Shown here: in pieces, positions 26,781 to 36,868 of the stretch
How positions within the stretch are numbered: position 1 is the stretch's first letter
Layout: each line of letters opens with the position of its first letter
NCBI RefSeq assembly: GCF_003943615.1
Contig: NZ_RJPZ01000001.1
Coordinates: 244,481 to 308,480, forward strand
From: Streptococcus australis
GTDB taxonomy: Bacteria > Bacillota > Bacilli > Lactobacillales > Streptococcaceae
Direction: 5' to 3'
Length of the DNA stretch: 64,000 nucleotides
Program-made: the position numbers and the translations under genes
Notes under the pieces: generated by a model
What the model saw: the letters and a program-made list of their open reading frames with translations, nothing else
Told to the model about the DNA's origin: nothing
Database searches by the model: none

Positions 26781-27681
26781 AGTTCTTCTTACCTCTTTCT
26801 TTCGTGATCAATTTGATAACGCTGTTGAATGCCAAACTCATCAGCAAGAGCACCAAAGCAAGTGACCAGAGAACGTTGTTGTTAACTGTTCCCATAACAG
26901 TATTTCCAATACCCATGGTCAAAATGGAGGTCAAGGTGGAAGCTGGAGTTGTTAAAGATGTTGGAACAACTGCTGAGTTTCCGACTACCATCTGAATAGC
27001 CAAGGCTTCCCCGAAGGCACGCGCCATCCCAAAGACAACTGCCGTAAAAATACCCGAGCGAGCTGCCTTTAAGGTGACATGCCAGATGGTTTGCCAGCGA
27101 GTCGCTCCCATAGCCATACTCGCTTCCCGATAGTGACGAGGTACTGCTCGTAAGCTATCTGTTGTCATGAAAGTCACAGTTGGAAGAATCATGACAAAGA
27201 GGACAAAGACCCCTGACAAGATTCCAAATCCTGTTCCACCAAAGATGGAACGAACAAATGGAACCACTACTTGCAAACCAATAAATCCGTATACAACAGA
27301 AGGAATCCCTACCAATAACTCAATGGCTGGTTGTAAAAGACGAGCTCCCTTAGGAGACACTTCTGTCATAAAGACTGCCGCACCAATGGCAAAAGGTGTC
27401 GCCACCAAAGCAGACAAAAGGGTTACAATGAAGGAACCCAAGATCATTGGCAAAGCCCCAAATTCTTTCCCTGACGGATTCCAAGTGGATCCGAAAAGGA
27501 AACTAAAGACATTGACCTTGTTGACAAAGAAGGTCGATAATCCCTTTTGGGCTACAAAAATCAAAATCAAAGCTACAACAAAGACAATTAAACTCATACA
27601 ACAGAAGGTAATGGTTTTCCCAAATTTTTCCAAACGAGAATTATTGGACTTTGCGAGCATTTTTTTTGCTACTTCGTTCAT
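26770..27681 (-). CDS. pstC: Phosphate ABC transporter permease PstC
   Basis: A 303-residue permease partner of PstA, with six membrane segments. The coupling-loop motif is REASMAMGATRWQTIWHVTLKAARSGI, followed by GMARAFGEALAIQMVVGN. The N-terminus has a hydrophobic segment at about 27-48. It follows pstS by 17 bases in the same operon and overlaps pstA. Confidence 0.95.
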   Translation of the reverse strand: MNEVAKKMLAKSNNSRLEKFGKTITFCCMSLIVFVVALILIFVAQKGLSTFFVNKVNVFSFLFGSTWNPSGKEFGALPMILGSFIVTLLSALVATPFAIGAAVFMTEVSPKGARLLQPAIELLVGIPSVVYGFIGLQVVVPFVRSIFGGTGFGILSGVFVLFVMILPTVTFMTTDSLRAVPRHYREASMAMGATRWQTIWHVTLKAARSGIFTAVVFGMARAFGEALAIQMVVGNSAVVPTSLTTPASTLTSILTMGIGNTVMGTVNNNVLWSLALVLLLMSLAFNSVIKLITKERGKKNYAR

Positions 27682-27698
27682 GTTTTACCTAATTCTTC

Positions 27699-28565
27699 TT
27701 ATTTCTTCGTAATGTTACCGTCAAGATCACGGATGACTTTCATATCATTGATTGGGATATAGCCCATCTTACCAACGATTTCCTGCTGGACCTCATCTGT
27801 CATCATATAATCCAAGAATTTCTTGGCCAATTTACTTGGCTCTCCCTTGGTATACATGTGTTCGTAAGACCAAATTGGCCAGTTATTATTCACCACGTTT
27901 TCCTTAGTTGGTTCATAGCCATTTAGCTTCATAGTTTTGACACTATCATCCACGTAGGTAAAAGCCAAATAAGAAATGGCACCTGGAGTCTGGGAAACAA
28001 TGTTTTTCACCATTCCATTGGAATCCTGTTCCTGAGCCTGTTTAGGATCTTTCCCATTCATGATGATGTCATCGAATACGGCACGGCTACCAGATCCTAC
28101 TGCCCGGTTCACAATGGTAATTTCGAGATCCTCACCCCCCAATTGCTTCCAGTTGGTATATTCACCAGTAAAAATCTTACGCAATTGTTCAGTTGTCAAA
28201 TCGTCTACGGAAATATTCTTATTGGCAATGATGGCTGTTCCTGCTACTGCCACTTGATGGTCTACCAAGCTAGAAGCATCGATTCCATCTTTTTCCTCCG
28301 CAAAGAGGTCACTATTTCCAATATCCACAGCTCCCGATTGGACCTGAGAAAGACCTGTACCAGATCCGCCTCCTTGGACATTGACAATCTTACCGGGATG
28401 TTCTTCAACATAACGATCTACCACCCCTTCAACTAACGGCTGTAGGGCTGTCGATCCAACAGCTGTAATCGCTTCTCCACGATCAATCCAAGATGCACAG
28501 GCAGACAGAGAAGCTGCAAGTGCTACTGTTGCTAGCCCAAGGACTAGCTTTTTGCATTTATTCAA
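27699..28565 (-). CDS. pstS: Phosphate-binding lipoprotein PstS
   Basis: The extracellular phosphate receptor of the Pst transporter, 288 residues. A signal peptide ends in lipobox LSAC with Cys23. Phosphate-site motifs are intact: [22 protein letters not shown] and [15 protein letters not shown]. The start codon is TTG at 28565, supported by AAGGAG seven bases upstream and by the absence of any in-frame ATG nearby. It leads the operon pstS-pstC-pstA-pstB-pstB-phoU. No PhoB-type direct repeats were recognised in the 130 bases upstream. Confidence 0.95.
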   Translation of the reverse strand: MNKCKKLVLGLATVALAASLSACASWIDRGEAITAVGSTALQPLVEGVVDRYVEEHPGKIVNVQGGGSGTGLSQVQSGAVDIGNSDLFAEEKDGIDASSLVDHQVAVAGTAIIANKNISVDDLTTEQLRKIFTGEYTNWKQLGGEDLEITIVNRAVGSGSRAVFDDIIMNGKDPKQAQEQDSNGMVKNIVSQTPGAISYLAFTYVDDSVKTMKLNGYEPTKENVVNNNWPIWSYEHMYTKGEPSKLAKKFLDYMMTDEVQQEIVGKMGYIPINDMKVIRDLDGNITKK

Positions 28566-28695
28566 TGTAAGTCTCCTTGAATCAAAATCAAATATCGTTT
28601 AAATGTTATCTCTAAACACTTGGTCATCTTCTAGTATTCTAGCAAGAACCACTCTATTTCCACTATAACATAGAAAGACTGCATTTCCTAATAAT

Positions 28696-30000
28696 TTATC
28701 TAAATCTCAAGCCTTTTGGAAAGAAATTTTTTAACGTTCGTCCCGTTACTTTTGCAAAGCCCAAACCATTGCCTCCAGCCAGAACCTGATACCATCCATT
28801 TGCGTAATCTTGCTCCAACTGAATGGTCTCTCCAGCCACGTACTTACTAAAGTCTGGATCCGACAAGCTGACTGATTTCTTCACTTGATCTGGTTTCAGA
28901 GCTAGGCCCAAAGCAAAACTAGGTTCAAAGCGATTCTTCTTAAAGGTTCCAAGGTGCAAGCCATTGCGAGCAATCTTGACCTTTTTTAAATCAGGAAGTC
29001 CAGAAGGCAAGAGATAAAGCTGATCTCCAAAACATTGGTAGAGACCCTCCAAGTCGATAGCTAAACAGTCCTTGGCAAAAGTTTGCCACAACTTCTTCTG
29101 CTCAGCCGTTAGATTGGAACGTCCTTCCTTGATCTTCTTAACTTCAGGCTCTCCATGATAAAGGAATTTAGCAACAAATTGTCCTTCACCCTTGAAATGA
29201 TGAGGATACATACGGGCCGTTTCAGGATGTCCGATCCCTTCTACCATACCATTGATTTTTTCAATCGGTCGCAATTCTAGCTCATATTCTTCTAAAAGCC
29301 AAGAAACAATCTCTTCGTTCTCTTCTGGGGCCCAGGTACAGGTCGAATAAACCAGCTGCCCCCCTGGTGCCAGCATCTTGAGCGCGTCTGTTAAGATTTC
29401 TCTTTGAAGACCAGCACATTGGGCTGGATAATCAGGATGCCAGTAGTCCATGGCATCTGGCTGCTTCCGGAACATTCCTTCGCCAGAGCAAGGTGCATCC
29501 AAAACAATCAGATCAAAATAGGCTGGAAAGACCTTTGCCAAACGTTCAGCTGATTCATTGGTCACCACGACGTTATGAGCACCAAAGCGTTCGACATTCT
29601 CTACCAGAATCTTGGAGCGTCCCTTGTGAATTTCATTAGAAACGAGGAGGCCTTGATTATCTAAATAAGAGAGCAAGTGGGTCGTCTTCCCACCAGGTGC
29701 GGCTGCAAGATCCAAGACCTTCATACCCGGACTGGGATGCGCTACTTGAGCCACCATTTGGGCAGCAGGTTCTTGCGAGTAGACCAGACCTGTGACATGG
29801 GAAACGGATTTCCCCGAAACCTTGCCATAGTAACTCCAAGGCATGCCTGGAATAGGCTCATCACCTTTGATTTGCACTGCCTTTAATGGATTGGTTCGAT
29901 AGGCAGATATCGCTGGCTCGTCAAAGGTTTGAAAGAAGGCCTCAGCCTCTTCTCCAAGTAATTGGGTATACTTTTCTTTAAATCCTTGAGGAAAGGTCAT
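28696..30000 (-). CDS. rRNA (cytosine-C5) methyltransferase, NOL1/NOP2/Sun (RsmF-like)
   Basis: A 434-residue S-adenosylmethionine-dependent RNA methyltransferase. Motif I is VLDLAAAPGGKTTHL, motif IV LDAPCSGEGMFRK with one catalytic Cys, and motif VI VYSTCTWAPEENE with the second. The C-terminal third contains RsmF-type and PUA-like RNA-binding parts. The probable target is a cytosine in 16S rRNA, which position is unknown. It overlaps the upstream phosphatase gene as ATGA, so translation is coupled. Confidence 0.9.
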   Translation of the reverse strand: MTFPQGFKEKYTQLLGEEAEAFFQTFDEPAISAYRTNPLKAVQIKGDEPIPGMPWSYYGKVSGKSVSHVTGLVYSQEPAAQMVAQVAHPSPGMKVLDLAAAPGGKTTHLLSYLDNQGLLVSNEIHKGRSKILVENVERFGAHNVVVTNESAERLAKVFPAYFDLIVLDAPCSGEGMFRKQPDAMDYWHPDYPAQCAGLQREILTDALKMLAPGGQLVYSTCTWAPEENEEIVSWLLEEYELELRPIEKINGMVEGIGHPETARMYPHHFKGEGQFVAKFLYHGEPEVKKIKEGRSNLTAEQKKLWQTFAKDCLAIDLEGLYQCFGDQLYLLPSGLPDLKKVKIARNGLHLGTFKKNRFEPSFALGLALKPDQVKKSVSLSDPDFSKYVAGETIQLEQDYANGWYQVLAGGNGLGFAKVTGRTLKNFFPKGLRFR

Positions 30001-30770
30001 GCGTTTTTTCCTTTCGTCAAAAAAGGTTGAATCTCATCTAGCCTACAAGTCGGCACCATCATAATAGGCTCCAAGGTCTCATAGTTGGGTTCTTTCCCTT
30101 CCAAGGTCAAGACCGAGTAGCCTAGACACTCGCCCATAATGGCTGCAGCGGCATAATCCCAAGGCCAGATGTAGCTAAAGTAGCCTAAAATGCCACCAGA
30201 TAGAATCTTGGTAAAGCTGATACCAGCGCTCCCATAGACCCGAATCCCCAAACACTCTGCTCCCAGATCCGCCATGCCCCAAGCGTTGGACTTGAGCATG
30301 CCGACATTGGAAGCCACTAATAAGTCCCCAAGAGGCCGATTTTGAAATGGTTTCAGTTCTTTGTCATTGCAAAAGACTCCAAAATCCTTTCCACCAAAAA
30401 AGAGATGGTCGCGCATGACATCATAGATCAAGCCAAACTGGCCAATCCCTTCTTCAAAATAGGCAACCATGACAGCAAAATCTTCTTTTTGGGTCACAAA
30501 ATTATTGGTCCCATCAATGGGATCAATCACCCAGACCTTGCCGGAGTAAATAGGAGCACGAAGTTCATCTTCTTCAGCAAAAATTTGGTCTTCTGGATAA
30601 GCTTCCAAAATCTTACCAACCAGGGTTGCTTGCACTTCCTGATCCATCTGCGTCACCAAATCCGTCGGATTTGTTTTGACAGTAATCGCTAGCTGGTCAT
30701 GTAAGTGTTCTCTTAGATAGCTTCCTGCTTCTTTGACAATGGTCTTAGCAAATTCTAATTTATTGATCAA
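29997..30770 (-). CDS. Inositol monophosphatase family protein
   Basis: A 257-residue metal-dependent phosphatase. It shows the family motifs [17 protein letters not shown] (metal and phosphate site) and the C-terminal [16 protein letters not shown]. Substrates in streptococci may be inositol-1-phosphate-like sugars, 3'-phosphoadenosine phosphate or NADP; the sequence does not decide. I place the start at TTG 30770, inside the end of the UPF0223 gene and behind AAGGGGAAGGATGG, since this gives the usual N-terminus [15 protein letters not shown]. The longer in-frame ATG start would overlap UPF0223 far too deeply. Confidence 0.88.
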   Translation of the reverse strand: MINKLEFAKTIVKEAGSYLREHLHDQLAITVKTNPTDLVTQMDQEVQATLVGKILEAYPEDQIFAEEDELRAPIYSGKVWVIDPIDGTNNFVTQKEDFAVMVAYFEEGIGQFGLIYDVMRDHLFFGGKDFGVFCNDKELKPFQNRPLGDLLVASNVGMLKSNAWGMADLGAECLGIRVYGSAGISFTKILSGGILGYFSYIWPWDYAAAAIMGECLGYSVLTLEGKEPNYETLEPIMMVPTCRLDEIQPFLTKGKNA

Positions 30771-31038
30771 TCGAAAACCATCCTTCCCCTTTTTCTTTCG
30801 CAACCTTGGTCGCGCGATAAAGTGAGTAGCCGCTGACCTCTTCAAATTCCTTGCCCAAACGCTTTTCTTCGCCAATACTTGGGACAACTTTCTTAAAGGC
30901 CTTATAGGCTTCTAGGTAGATGCGGGCATCTGCCTTTTGTTCATAGGCTTGTTCAACCTGATTAAAAAAAGAAAGCACCGAAGCAAGCTCTTCAGTGCTC
31001 CACGATAAATCGAGTGGGTAACTATAATTCTTATTCAT
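30760..31038 (-). CDS. UPF0223 family protein
   Basis: A 92-residue small acidic helical protein beginning [33 protein letters not shown], the hallmark of UPF0223 (B. subtilis YktA). No enzymatic motif is seen and the function is unknown. It lies one base after spxA and its last 11 bases contain the start of the inositol-phosphatase gene, so spxA, UPF0223, phosphatase and methyltransferase form one operon. Confidence 0.88.
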   Translation of the reverse strand: MNKNYSYPLDLSWSTEELASVLSFFNQVEQAYEQKADARIYLEAYKAFKKVVPSIGEEKRLGKEFEEVSGYSLYRATKVAKEKGEGWFSIDQ

Positions 31039-31039
31039 A

Positions 31040-31441
31040 TTAATGGATCTCCGCTCTTAATGTAGCAGATCTTAACTCTTCCTTACGATATCCACGAGGG
31101 AGAAATGCGCGGATTTCATCCTCATTGAAACCAATTTGCATCCGTTTCTTGTCTAGAATAATTGGGCGACGCAAAAGACTAGGGTTTTCCTCAATCAACT
31201 TGATCAAAGCAGAAATCGATAAATCCTCTACATCAACATTTAACTTCTGAAAAATTTTAGAACGAGTTGAAATAATATCGTCTGTACCGTTCTCAGTTAG
31301 TGCTAAAATATTACGCAACTCCTCAGTTGTTAGAGGACTCGTCATAATATTGTGTTCCTTAAAAGGAACCTCATGTTTTTCTAACCAAGCCCGGGCCTTG
31401 CGACAGGATGTACAACTCGGAGACAAAAATAATGTAATCAT
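31040..31441 (-). CDS. spxA: Global thiol/oxidative-stress regulator SpxA
   Basis: A 133-residue ArsC-fold regulator that binds the RNA polymerase alpha subunit C-terminal domain. The redox switch CTSC is at residues 10-13 in [20 protein letters not shown], and the RPI motif ([26 protein letters not shown]) is intact, so it should be redox-active. I start at ATG 31441, matching the known N-terminus; a longer frame upstream adds an unconserved MCPKKEEKN. Streptococci usually have two Spx proteins; this one is SpxA1-like by its length and context, but that is an inference. Confidence 0.93.
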   Translation of the reverse strand: MITLFLSPSCTSCRKARAWLEKHEVPFKEHNIMTSPLTTEELRNILALTENGTDDIISTRSKIFQKLNVDVEDLSISALIKLIEENPSLLRRPIILDKKRMQIGFNEDEIRAFLPRGYRKEELRSATLRAEIH

Positions 31442-31530
31442 GTTCTTCTCTTCTTTTTTTGGACACACTTAGCTAACTCTATTATACAAAATTATTCGGT
31501 GCTTGCATAGTGATTTTTGAATTTAGACAA

Positions 31531-31560
31531 AGAAAATTCTCCCCTAAAGGGAGAATTTCT
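31531..31560 (-). terminator. Terminator after ribF
   Basis: AGAAATTCTCCC pairs with GGGGAGAATTTTCT over a short loop, with a modest T-rich tail on the minus strand. It separates truB-ribF from spxA. Confidence 0.8.
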
Positions 31561-31568
31561 AACAAAAG

Positions 31569-32486
31569 TTATCTGGTCCATTGACGAGCTATGATCTCAT
31601 CCTGACGCAGTTGCTCCACAAGCGCCTCTACACTGTCAAATTTCACCATTTCTCGAATCTTGTCTAACCAAAAAATCCGAATAGTATGTCCATAAATATC
31701 TTTTGAAAAATCAAAGATATTGGCTTCAAAGCGAAGTTCTGTCCCATCAAAGGTCGAGTTTTTTCCTACAGAGGCCATCCCCCGGTGACGCTTCCCTAGC
31801 ACTTCTACTTCGACGACATAAACACCATCTTGAGGAAGATGTGTCCGATCGATAGGTGCAAGATTGGCTGTTGGAAAACCAATGGTTCGGCCTCGTGCAT
31901 CCCCATGAACGACGATACCACGACTGGATAAAGGATATCCCAAGAGATCGGCTGCTTCTTTGACCTGGCCTAATGAAATGGCCTGCCGAATACGGGTTGA
32001 GCTGATTTTTTCTCCCTGGTCTAGGACAGGGGGAACCACTATGACTTGGCCCTTAAAATAGGTTTCTAAATCACTAGCTACTTTCTTATCGCTACCAAAG
32101 CTATAATCAAATCCTGCCACTAAGACACGCGCTCGAAGTGTTGTTAGGTAGGTTGCAACGAATTCTTCAGCCGTATGAGCCGCAAAATCACTGGTAAAAT
32201 CAATGAGATAAAGATCATCGACTCCAAGTTCTTCCATTCGTTTAAAGCGTTCCTCTGGATTTTGAAGGTGGAGGAGTAATTCTGGTTGGTAACGGGCAAA
32301 GGCCAATTTTGGAGATTCTGGAAAGGTCAAGACAGCTACTCGAAGTCCTTGCTCATCCGCAATGGCACGAGCTGTCCGAAAGAGCTCCTGATGCCCTCTG
32401 TGAAGACCGTCAAAATAGCCCAAGACAAGAACTGTATCTGCTTGAGCTTTTATTTCTTTTTCACTAGTTACATAACAAATGTTCAT
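31569..32486 (-). CDS. ribF: Bifunctional riboflavin kinase / FAD synthetase
   Basis: Makes FMN and FAD from riboflavin and ATP in the cytoplasm. The 305 residues hold an N-terminal nucleotidyltransferase with GYFDGLHRGHQ and ISSTRIRQAI, then the C-terminal flavokinase with GDARGRTIGFPTAN and GVYVVEVEVLG. The ATG at 32486 lies four bases after the truB stop and has no clear ribosome site of its own, so it is probably translated by coupling to truB. Confidence 0.95.
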   Translation of the reverse strand: MNICYVTSEKEIKAQADTVLVLGYFDGLHRGHQELFRTARAIADEQGLRVAVLTFPESPKLAFARYQPELLLHLQNPEERFKRMEELGVDDLYLIDFTSDFAAHTAEEFVATYLTTLRARVLVAGFDYSFGSDKKVASDLETYFKGQVIVVPPVLDQGEKISSTRIRQAISLGQVKEAADLLGYPLSSRGIVVHGDARGRTIGFPTANLAPIDRTHLPQDGVYVVEVEVLGKRHRGMASVGKNSTFDGTELRFEANIFDFSKDIYGHTIRIFWLDKIREMVKFDSVEALVEQLRQDEIIARQWTR

Positions 32487-32490
32487 GAAT

Positions 32491-33387
32491 TTATTGTAAC
32501 ACACTTTCTGTCAGAAAAACCTTGCGAGGTTTGTAAAGTTCTTCTCTTTTTTCTAAAATGGCCACTAATTTTCCTTGGTAAAAAGCAGCCAATTCTTTGG
32601 AGTCACTCTCAACCGGAATAAAGCGTCCCACTTGGACTTCGCCGACCTCTTGGTCTGTCAGCTCCACTTTTTCCAGATCTCCGGTTCCAATTTCAAGTGG
32701 ATGAAGGAAGCTCAAATCTCCTTGAGCAACTTTTTCAGCAAGTTCTTCCAAGGTTAGGGCATTTTCTAAGGACAAGCCAGCAGCACTGGTACGTGTCAGA
32801 TGAGACATATGGGCCGCATAGCCCAGTTTCTGCCCTAAATCCACAGACAAGGTTCGGATATAGGTCCCCTTGCTGCATTTAACCCGGAAGCGAAAGCGGG
32901 CTAGTCCTTCTTCATAACGAATTTCGCTTGTGCGCGTGAATTCATAAATGGTCACCTGCCGAACCGGCCGTTCCACTTCTTCTCCTGCACGCGCATACTC
33001 ATAGAGCTTACGCCCATTGACCTTGACCGCAGAATACATAGGTGGTACCTGCTCTATTTCGCCCACCATTTGGACCATCATACGATCTACCACTTCTGCA
33101 TCTATAGGGGATTCCACTGGGGTCCGCTCGACGACTTCTCCACTGGCATCCTCCGTCGTGGTAGAAAATCCCAAAGTGATTTCTCCCTCATAGATTTTGC
33201 CTTCATCCTGCATAAATTCAACCATTCGGGTTGCCTTGCCAACTGCGATCGGAAGCACCCCCACCACATCAGGATCCAGAGTTCCCCCATGGCCAATCTT
33301 CTTGGTTCCTAAGATTTTCCGCAGTTTAAAGACCACATCATGCGAAGTCATCCCTGCTTCTTTTTTTACATTAATAATTCCGTCCAT
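32491..33387 (-). CDS. truB: tRNA pseudouridine-55 synthase
   Basis: Converts U55 in the T loop of tRNAs to pseudouridine. The 298-residue protein has the catalytic Asp38 in [15 protein letters not shown], the [20 protein letters not shown] strand and the [16 protein letters not shown] motif, with a C-terminal PUA-like region. I choose ATG 33387, giving the usual [17 protein letters not shown]; upstream in-frame starts would add unconserved residues. It leads truB-ribF, an arrangement common in Gram-positives. Confidence 0.95.
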   Translation of the reverse strand: MDGIINVKKEAGMTSHDVVFKLRKILGTKKIGHGGTLDPDVVGVLPIAVGKATRMVEFMQDEGKIYEGEITLGFSTTTEDASGEVVERTPVESPIDAEVVDRMMVQMVGEIEQVPPMYSAVKVNGRKLYEYARAGEEVERPVRQVTIYEFTRTSEIRYEEGLARFRFRVKCSKGTYIRTLSVDLGQKLGYAAHMSHLTRTSAAGLSLENALTLEELAEKVAQGDLSFLHPLEIGTGDLEKVELTDQEVGEVQVGRFIPVESDSKELAAFYQGKLVAILEKREELYKPRKVFLTESVLQ

Positions 33388-33533
33388 CTGAATTGCTCTT
33401 TCTAACTCATGTGTGACCATGACGGTCACCGACCCTTTATTATACCATGAAAAGGATCTCCTTGTCCCTGATTCCCCATTCCCATGAGCTCCTAAAAATC
33501 CCGTAGCAGATTTCAGACTTTTTAAAATGGGTT

Positions 33534-33542
33534 TGATACAAT
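33534..33542 (+). promoter_or_regulatory. rclA extended -10
   Basis: TGATACAAT with TACAAT at 33537-33542, 24 bases before the ATG. A 12-bp palindrome TAACATATGTTA (about 33561-33572) spans the start codon and could be a repressor site or chance. Confidence 0.55.
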
Positions 33543-33566
33543 AGAAAACGAAAGAAGGTGTAACAT

Positions 33567-34883
33567 ATGTTAACGTATGATGTTATTGTTATTGGATTTG
33601 GTAAAGCTGGTAAAACACTAGCAGCGAAATTATCAAGCCAAGGGAAAAAAGTCGCTCTAATTGAAAAGAGCAAGTCTATGTATGGTGGTACTTGTATCAA
33701 TATCGCTTGTATTCCAACGAAGACCTTGATTGTCGCAGCGGAAAAAGGCTTGGATTTTGAACAAGCCATGAGCGAAAAGAATGCGGTCACCACTCGTCTC
33801 AACGGCAAGAACTACGCAACGATTGCTGGAACTGGTGTAGACATTATCGATGCAACAGCTCGTTTCGTTTCCAACAAGGTCATCGAAATTCAAGCCGGTG
33901 AGGAAAAGGAAGAATTGACAGCAGAAACCATTATTATCAATACTGGTGCAGTGCCAACTATCCTTCCAATCCCGGGACTAGCTGAAAGCAAATTCGCTGT
34001 GGATTCAACCGGTATTCAACGTTTGGAAAATCTGCCAAAACGCTTAGGTGTCCTTGGCGGTGGACCAATCGGATTGGAATTTGCCCATCTCTACAATACC
34101 TTGGGCAGCCAAGTAACAGTACTAGACGCTTCTGAGACATTCTTGCCACGGATTGAACCAAGCATTGCAGCTCTTGCAAAAGGTTATCTTGAAGAAGATG
34201 GCATTCAGTTCTTGCAAGGTGTTCATACCCAAGAAATCAAGGATGGTGAAGCTAGCGTAACCGTTGTTACCGATAAAGGAGACTTCGAGTTCGATATCCT
34301 CCTCTACGCAACCGGACGCAAGCCGAATACAGCTGGACTTGGTCTTGAAAATACAGATATCAAAGTCACTGATCGTGGAGCGATTCAAGTCAACCGTCAT
34401 TTGGAAACCAACGTTCCTGGCGTCTTTGCAGTTGGGGATGTCAATGGTGGTCCTCAATTCACCTATATGTCACTCGATGACTTCCGCATTGTCTTCAACT
34501 ATCTCACAGGTGATGGAAGCTACAATCTCGAGACACGTAGAAATTATGCGACAACCCTCTTCATTGCTCCTCCATTGGCCCAAGTCGGCTTGACTGAGCA
34601 AGAAGCACGCGACAAGGGACTTCCAGTGGCTGTTAAAGAATTGCCAGTTGCTGCCATGCCACGTGGGCATGTCAATGCAAACCTCCGCGGGGCCTTCAAA
34701 GCCGTGGTCAATCCAGAAACCAAGGAAATCCTTGGAGCCACTCTCTTCGGAGAAGCTGCAGGTGAACTCATCAACCTGATCACCATGGCCATGGACAACA
34801 AGATCCCTTATACCTACATTGCGAAGCAAATCTTTACCCACCCAACCATGGCAGAAAACCTAAACGATCTCTTTGCAATTTAA
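33567..34883 (+). CDS. rclA: RclA-like flavin disulfide oxidoreductase
   Basis: A 438-residue pyridine nucleotide-disulfide reductase. It has an N-terminal FAD motif GFGKAG (10-15), the redox pair Cys43 and Cys48 in [15 protein letters not shown], the NADPH motif [13 protein letters not shown], and the C-terminal dimer domain ending [15 protein letters not shown]. It aligns along its length, as far as I recall that sequence, with E. coli RclA, a Cu(II) reductase giving resistance to hypochlorous acid. Mouth and throat streptococci meet oxidants from peroxidases, so a role in oxidant defence is inferred. It is monocistronic and ends at repeat copy E. Confidence 0.85.
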   Translation: MLTYDVIVIGFGKAGKTLAAKLSSQGKKVALIEKSKSMYGGTCINIACIPTKTLIVAAEKGLDFEQAMSEKNAVTTRLNGKNYATIAGTGVDIIDATARFVSNKVIEIQAGEEKEELTAETIIINTGAVPTILPIPGLAESKFAVDSTGIQRLENLPKRLGVLGGGPIGLEFAHLYNTLGSQVTVLDASETFLPRIEPSIAALAKGYLEEDGIQFLQGVHTQEIKDGEASVTVVTDKGDFEFDILLYATGRKPNTAGLGLENTDIKVTDRGAIQVNRHLETNVPGVFAVGDVNGGPQFTYMSLDDFRIVFNYLTGDGSYNLETRRNYATTLFIAPPLAQVGLTEQEARDKGLPVAVKELPVAAMPRGHVNANLRGAFKAVVNPETKEILGATLFGEAAGELINLITMAMDNKIPYTYIAKQIFTHPTMAENLNDLFAI

Positions 34884-34893
34884 ATAGCATAAA

Positions 34894-35070
34894 AGAGAGT
34901 GGGACAGAAATCGGTAATTCGTTAGAATTCGATTTCGTCGTCCCACCTCCGCACAGTTGAGTAGGGCTGTAAAAGCTGATGAAATCAGCGTAATAGAGCC
35001 CACTCAACCACTGCGTCTTGCTCAACAATCCAAAAATAATTGAGAGGCTAGGACTTTTGTCCCAGCCTCT
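34894..35070 (+). repeat. Dispersed triple-hairpin repeat, copy E (forward, complete)
   Basis: Fills the gap between the converging rclA and hydrolase genes, 10 bases after the rclA stop and two before the hydrolase stop. All three hairpins are intact, and hairpin 3 (GAGGCTAGGAC with GTCCCAGCCTC) is followed by a T-run, so it can terminate rclA. Confidence 0.9.
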
Positions 35071-35072
35071 TT

Positions 35073-35852
35073 TTAGTGTAAAAATCCACAAACAATCTCT
35101 TGAAATAACTTATTTTCTTCATACAGAGCATGACCAGAATGCTTAAGAATAAGGAGCTGGCAACCCACAATCCCTTTTGCCAGTTCCTTAGATCCCTTCA
35201 CACCGATCACATCATCTTCAAGTGCACCAAGAACCAAGGTCGGGCATTGAATTTCTTTTAAGAACTCAAGACTATCGTGTTCCAGGCAAGACTGAGACTG
35301 AATGGCAATTCGTTTCTCATCTTTGATTCGCCCCAAACGACCCATAATGTTAGAAAGAAAGCGCCACCTTCGATAGCTTTTTTGTGTATAAGAATGATAG
35401 GCGATATCCAGCATGAGGTCTCTAAAATTTCCGGATTGACTAAGTTTTTGCCAATACTCAATTCTCTCTTTAGCAAGTTGACTCGGTTTAGCTGTTGTCA
35501 CAGCTAGGATGAGCTTTTGAACCTTTTCAGGAAAATCAACTGCCAACCATTGGGCAATCATTCCACCTTGTGAAATCCCCATAACATAAGCACTAGTAAT
35601 ATTCAACACTTCCATTGCTTCTGCTACATCGGCTGCCATATCCCGTGTCGTATAGCCTTGTCTTAGCTCATTAATCCGAGAAAAAACATAGATTTTGTAA
35701 TGTTTGGCAAGTAATCGATACGATAGAGAAAAGAGCTGGGCCTTTCCTTTGGCTGTCTGCAACCCATCCCCCAAGCCTGTTATGATTACTAGGGGCTGCT
35801 TCCCTTTCTCATCATATGGTTAATAAAGTTTTTTAATTCGTTCCAGTATCAT
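35073..35852 (-). pseudogene. Alpha/beta hydrolase gene with an in-frame stop at codon 11
   Basis: From ATG 35852, behind GAGAGG, the frame reads MILERIKKLY, then TAA at 35820-35822, then PYDEKGKQPLVIITGLGDGLQ in the same frame. The region after the stop is a normal alpha/beta hydrolase: oxyanion strand VIITGLGDG, nucleophile elbow MGISQGG, acid in LGALEDDVIG and His in HSGHALYEE. The stop removes the natural start from the first beta-strand. Weak restart at a TTG (35774) would lose that strand. Substrate unknown. A sequencing error or real nonsense mutation are both possible, so the gene may be inactive. Confidence 0.7.
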
Positions 35853-35947
35853 TTAAACCATCCTCTCATGCCTTTAATCAGGCAATTAGAACCTTTTTTA
35901 GATTTTTTTATGTATCATCAATAACAAATCTATAGCTAAATACCCTA

Positions 35948-36709
35948 CTATTCACCTCTGTCTCTCCAGTTCTTAATGATATTATAAATAGAATGTATCA
36001 GTAGTATTACTATAAGTGAGAACAAAGGGCGTAATGATACCAAACTGATACCCACAACAAAGAAGGCTGATAAAAAATAAATGATAAACGCCTCTAACTT
36101 AGAAGGTCTTCTCTCCTCTGGAAGCATATCTAAATGTTCCTTCGTAATAGCTGAGCGTTTATCGAATCGATAAAAGAAACGATATCTTGCAGATAAAGAA
36201 TCAATATCTAAAAAGTCATACCCCCTAATATAATCAATTACGTAAAACATCAGTAAATTGTCAATTTCGTCAATATTTTCAGTATAGAGAGAAAAATTTC
36301 TCTTTCCAGCAATTGCAATATTACTTGCAGCATAAACGGCAATCGGAATGCCATCTTTTGTGACAGGTGAAATATCTCCTTTACTACCTGAACCTACACA
36401 CGTCATTTCATAGTTATTTAAATTGAATTGAAAAACTCCATGCCAGTATGCTTGTTCCCATAAATGTTCAAATCTTTTTTCTTCATAATAAATCAAATCC
36501 TTATTTAACCCTCTTGCGACTATTCTTTTTCTTTTAGAAATATATTCTGATTCTTTCAAGACAAGAATTTCTACATCTTTTGCATATAGACGGTAACCTT
36601 CCTCTTCTTGAACGATTTCAATTCTTTCAGTCCAATGTTCATCATCAGGTAATTTTGACTGAAGGATAAATCCTTCTGAGTTTCCACGTAATTTTAATTG
36701 TATTTCCAT
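35948..36709 (-). CDS. Unknown protein with soluble N-domain and two C-terminal membrane segments
   Basis: A 253-residue protein I cannot assign. Residues 1-150 look like alternating beta-strands (EGFILQSKL, YRLYAKDVEILVLKE, WHGVFQFNLNNYEMTCVG, GIPIAVYAASNIAIAGKRNFSLY), a layout that recalls tubby/LURP-like barrels, though this is only a resemblance. Two hydrophobic segments follow (about 207-225 and 227-243), and the tail is basic. Base composition is AT-rich compared with neighbours. GGGTGG stands before the ATG. It lies in a decayed island with DUF4176 and other remnants. Confidence 0.6.
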   Translation of the reverse strand: MEIQLKLRGNSEGFILQSKLPDDEHWTERIEIVQEEEGYRLYAKDVEILVLKESEYISKRKRIVARGLNKDLIYYEEKRFEHLWEQAYWHGVFQFNLNNYEMTCVGSGSKGDISPVTKDGIPIAVYAASNIAIAGKRNFSLYTENIDEIDNLLMFYVIDYIRGYDFLDIDSLSARYRFFYRFDKRSAITKEHLDMLPEERRPSKLEAFIIYFLSAFFVVGISLVSLRPLFSLIVILLIHSIYNIIKNWRDRGE

Positions 36710-36772
36710 GTTTTACCACCCTATTAATAATCCCAATCCAAATGGTCCTAGTTTCATTTTTGCCTCTGCTTT

Positions 36773-36868
36773 TTAAATAATTGGACAACAATTTATTATC
36801 ATGTCAGACTTCACACCTTCTCTAACACGAACAACACTCCCAATCGGTAAAGCGGTACGTTCTGACAT
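36773..36868 (-). pseudogene. Short DUF4176-like fragment
   Basis: From ATG 36868 the 31-residue frame reads MSERTALPIGSVVRVREG and then VKSDMIINCCPII before TAA. LPIGSVVxxxxGxKxxMII is the opening of DUF4176 proteins, which I associate with type VII secretion loci in streptococci; the rest of the domain is missing. The frame continues after the stop to KMKLGPFGLGLLIGW, suggesting a shared origin. It overlaps the previous fragment's stop as TGATG. Probably inactive. Confidence 0.5.

Noticed and set aside
27167-27712. A 181-codon plus-strand frame opposite pstC
   Set aside because: It is fully antisense to a conserved permease; its Lys/Thr/Pro-rich composition is what a shadow of membrane codons gives.
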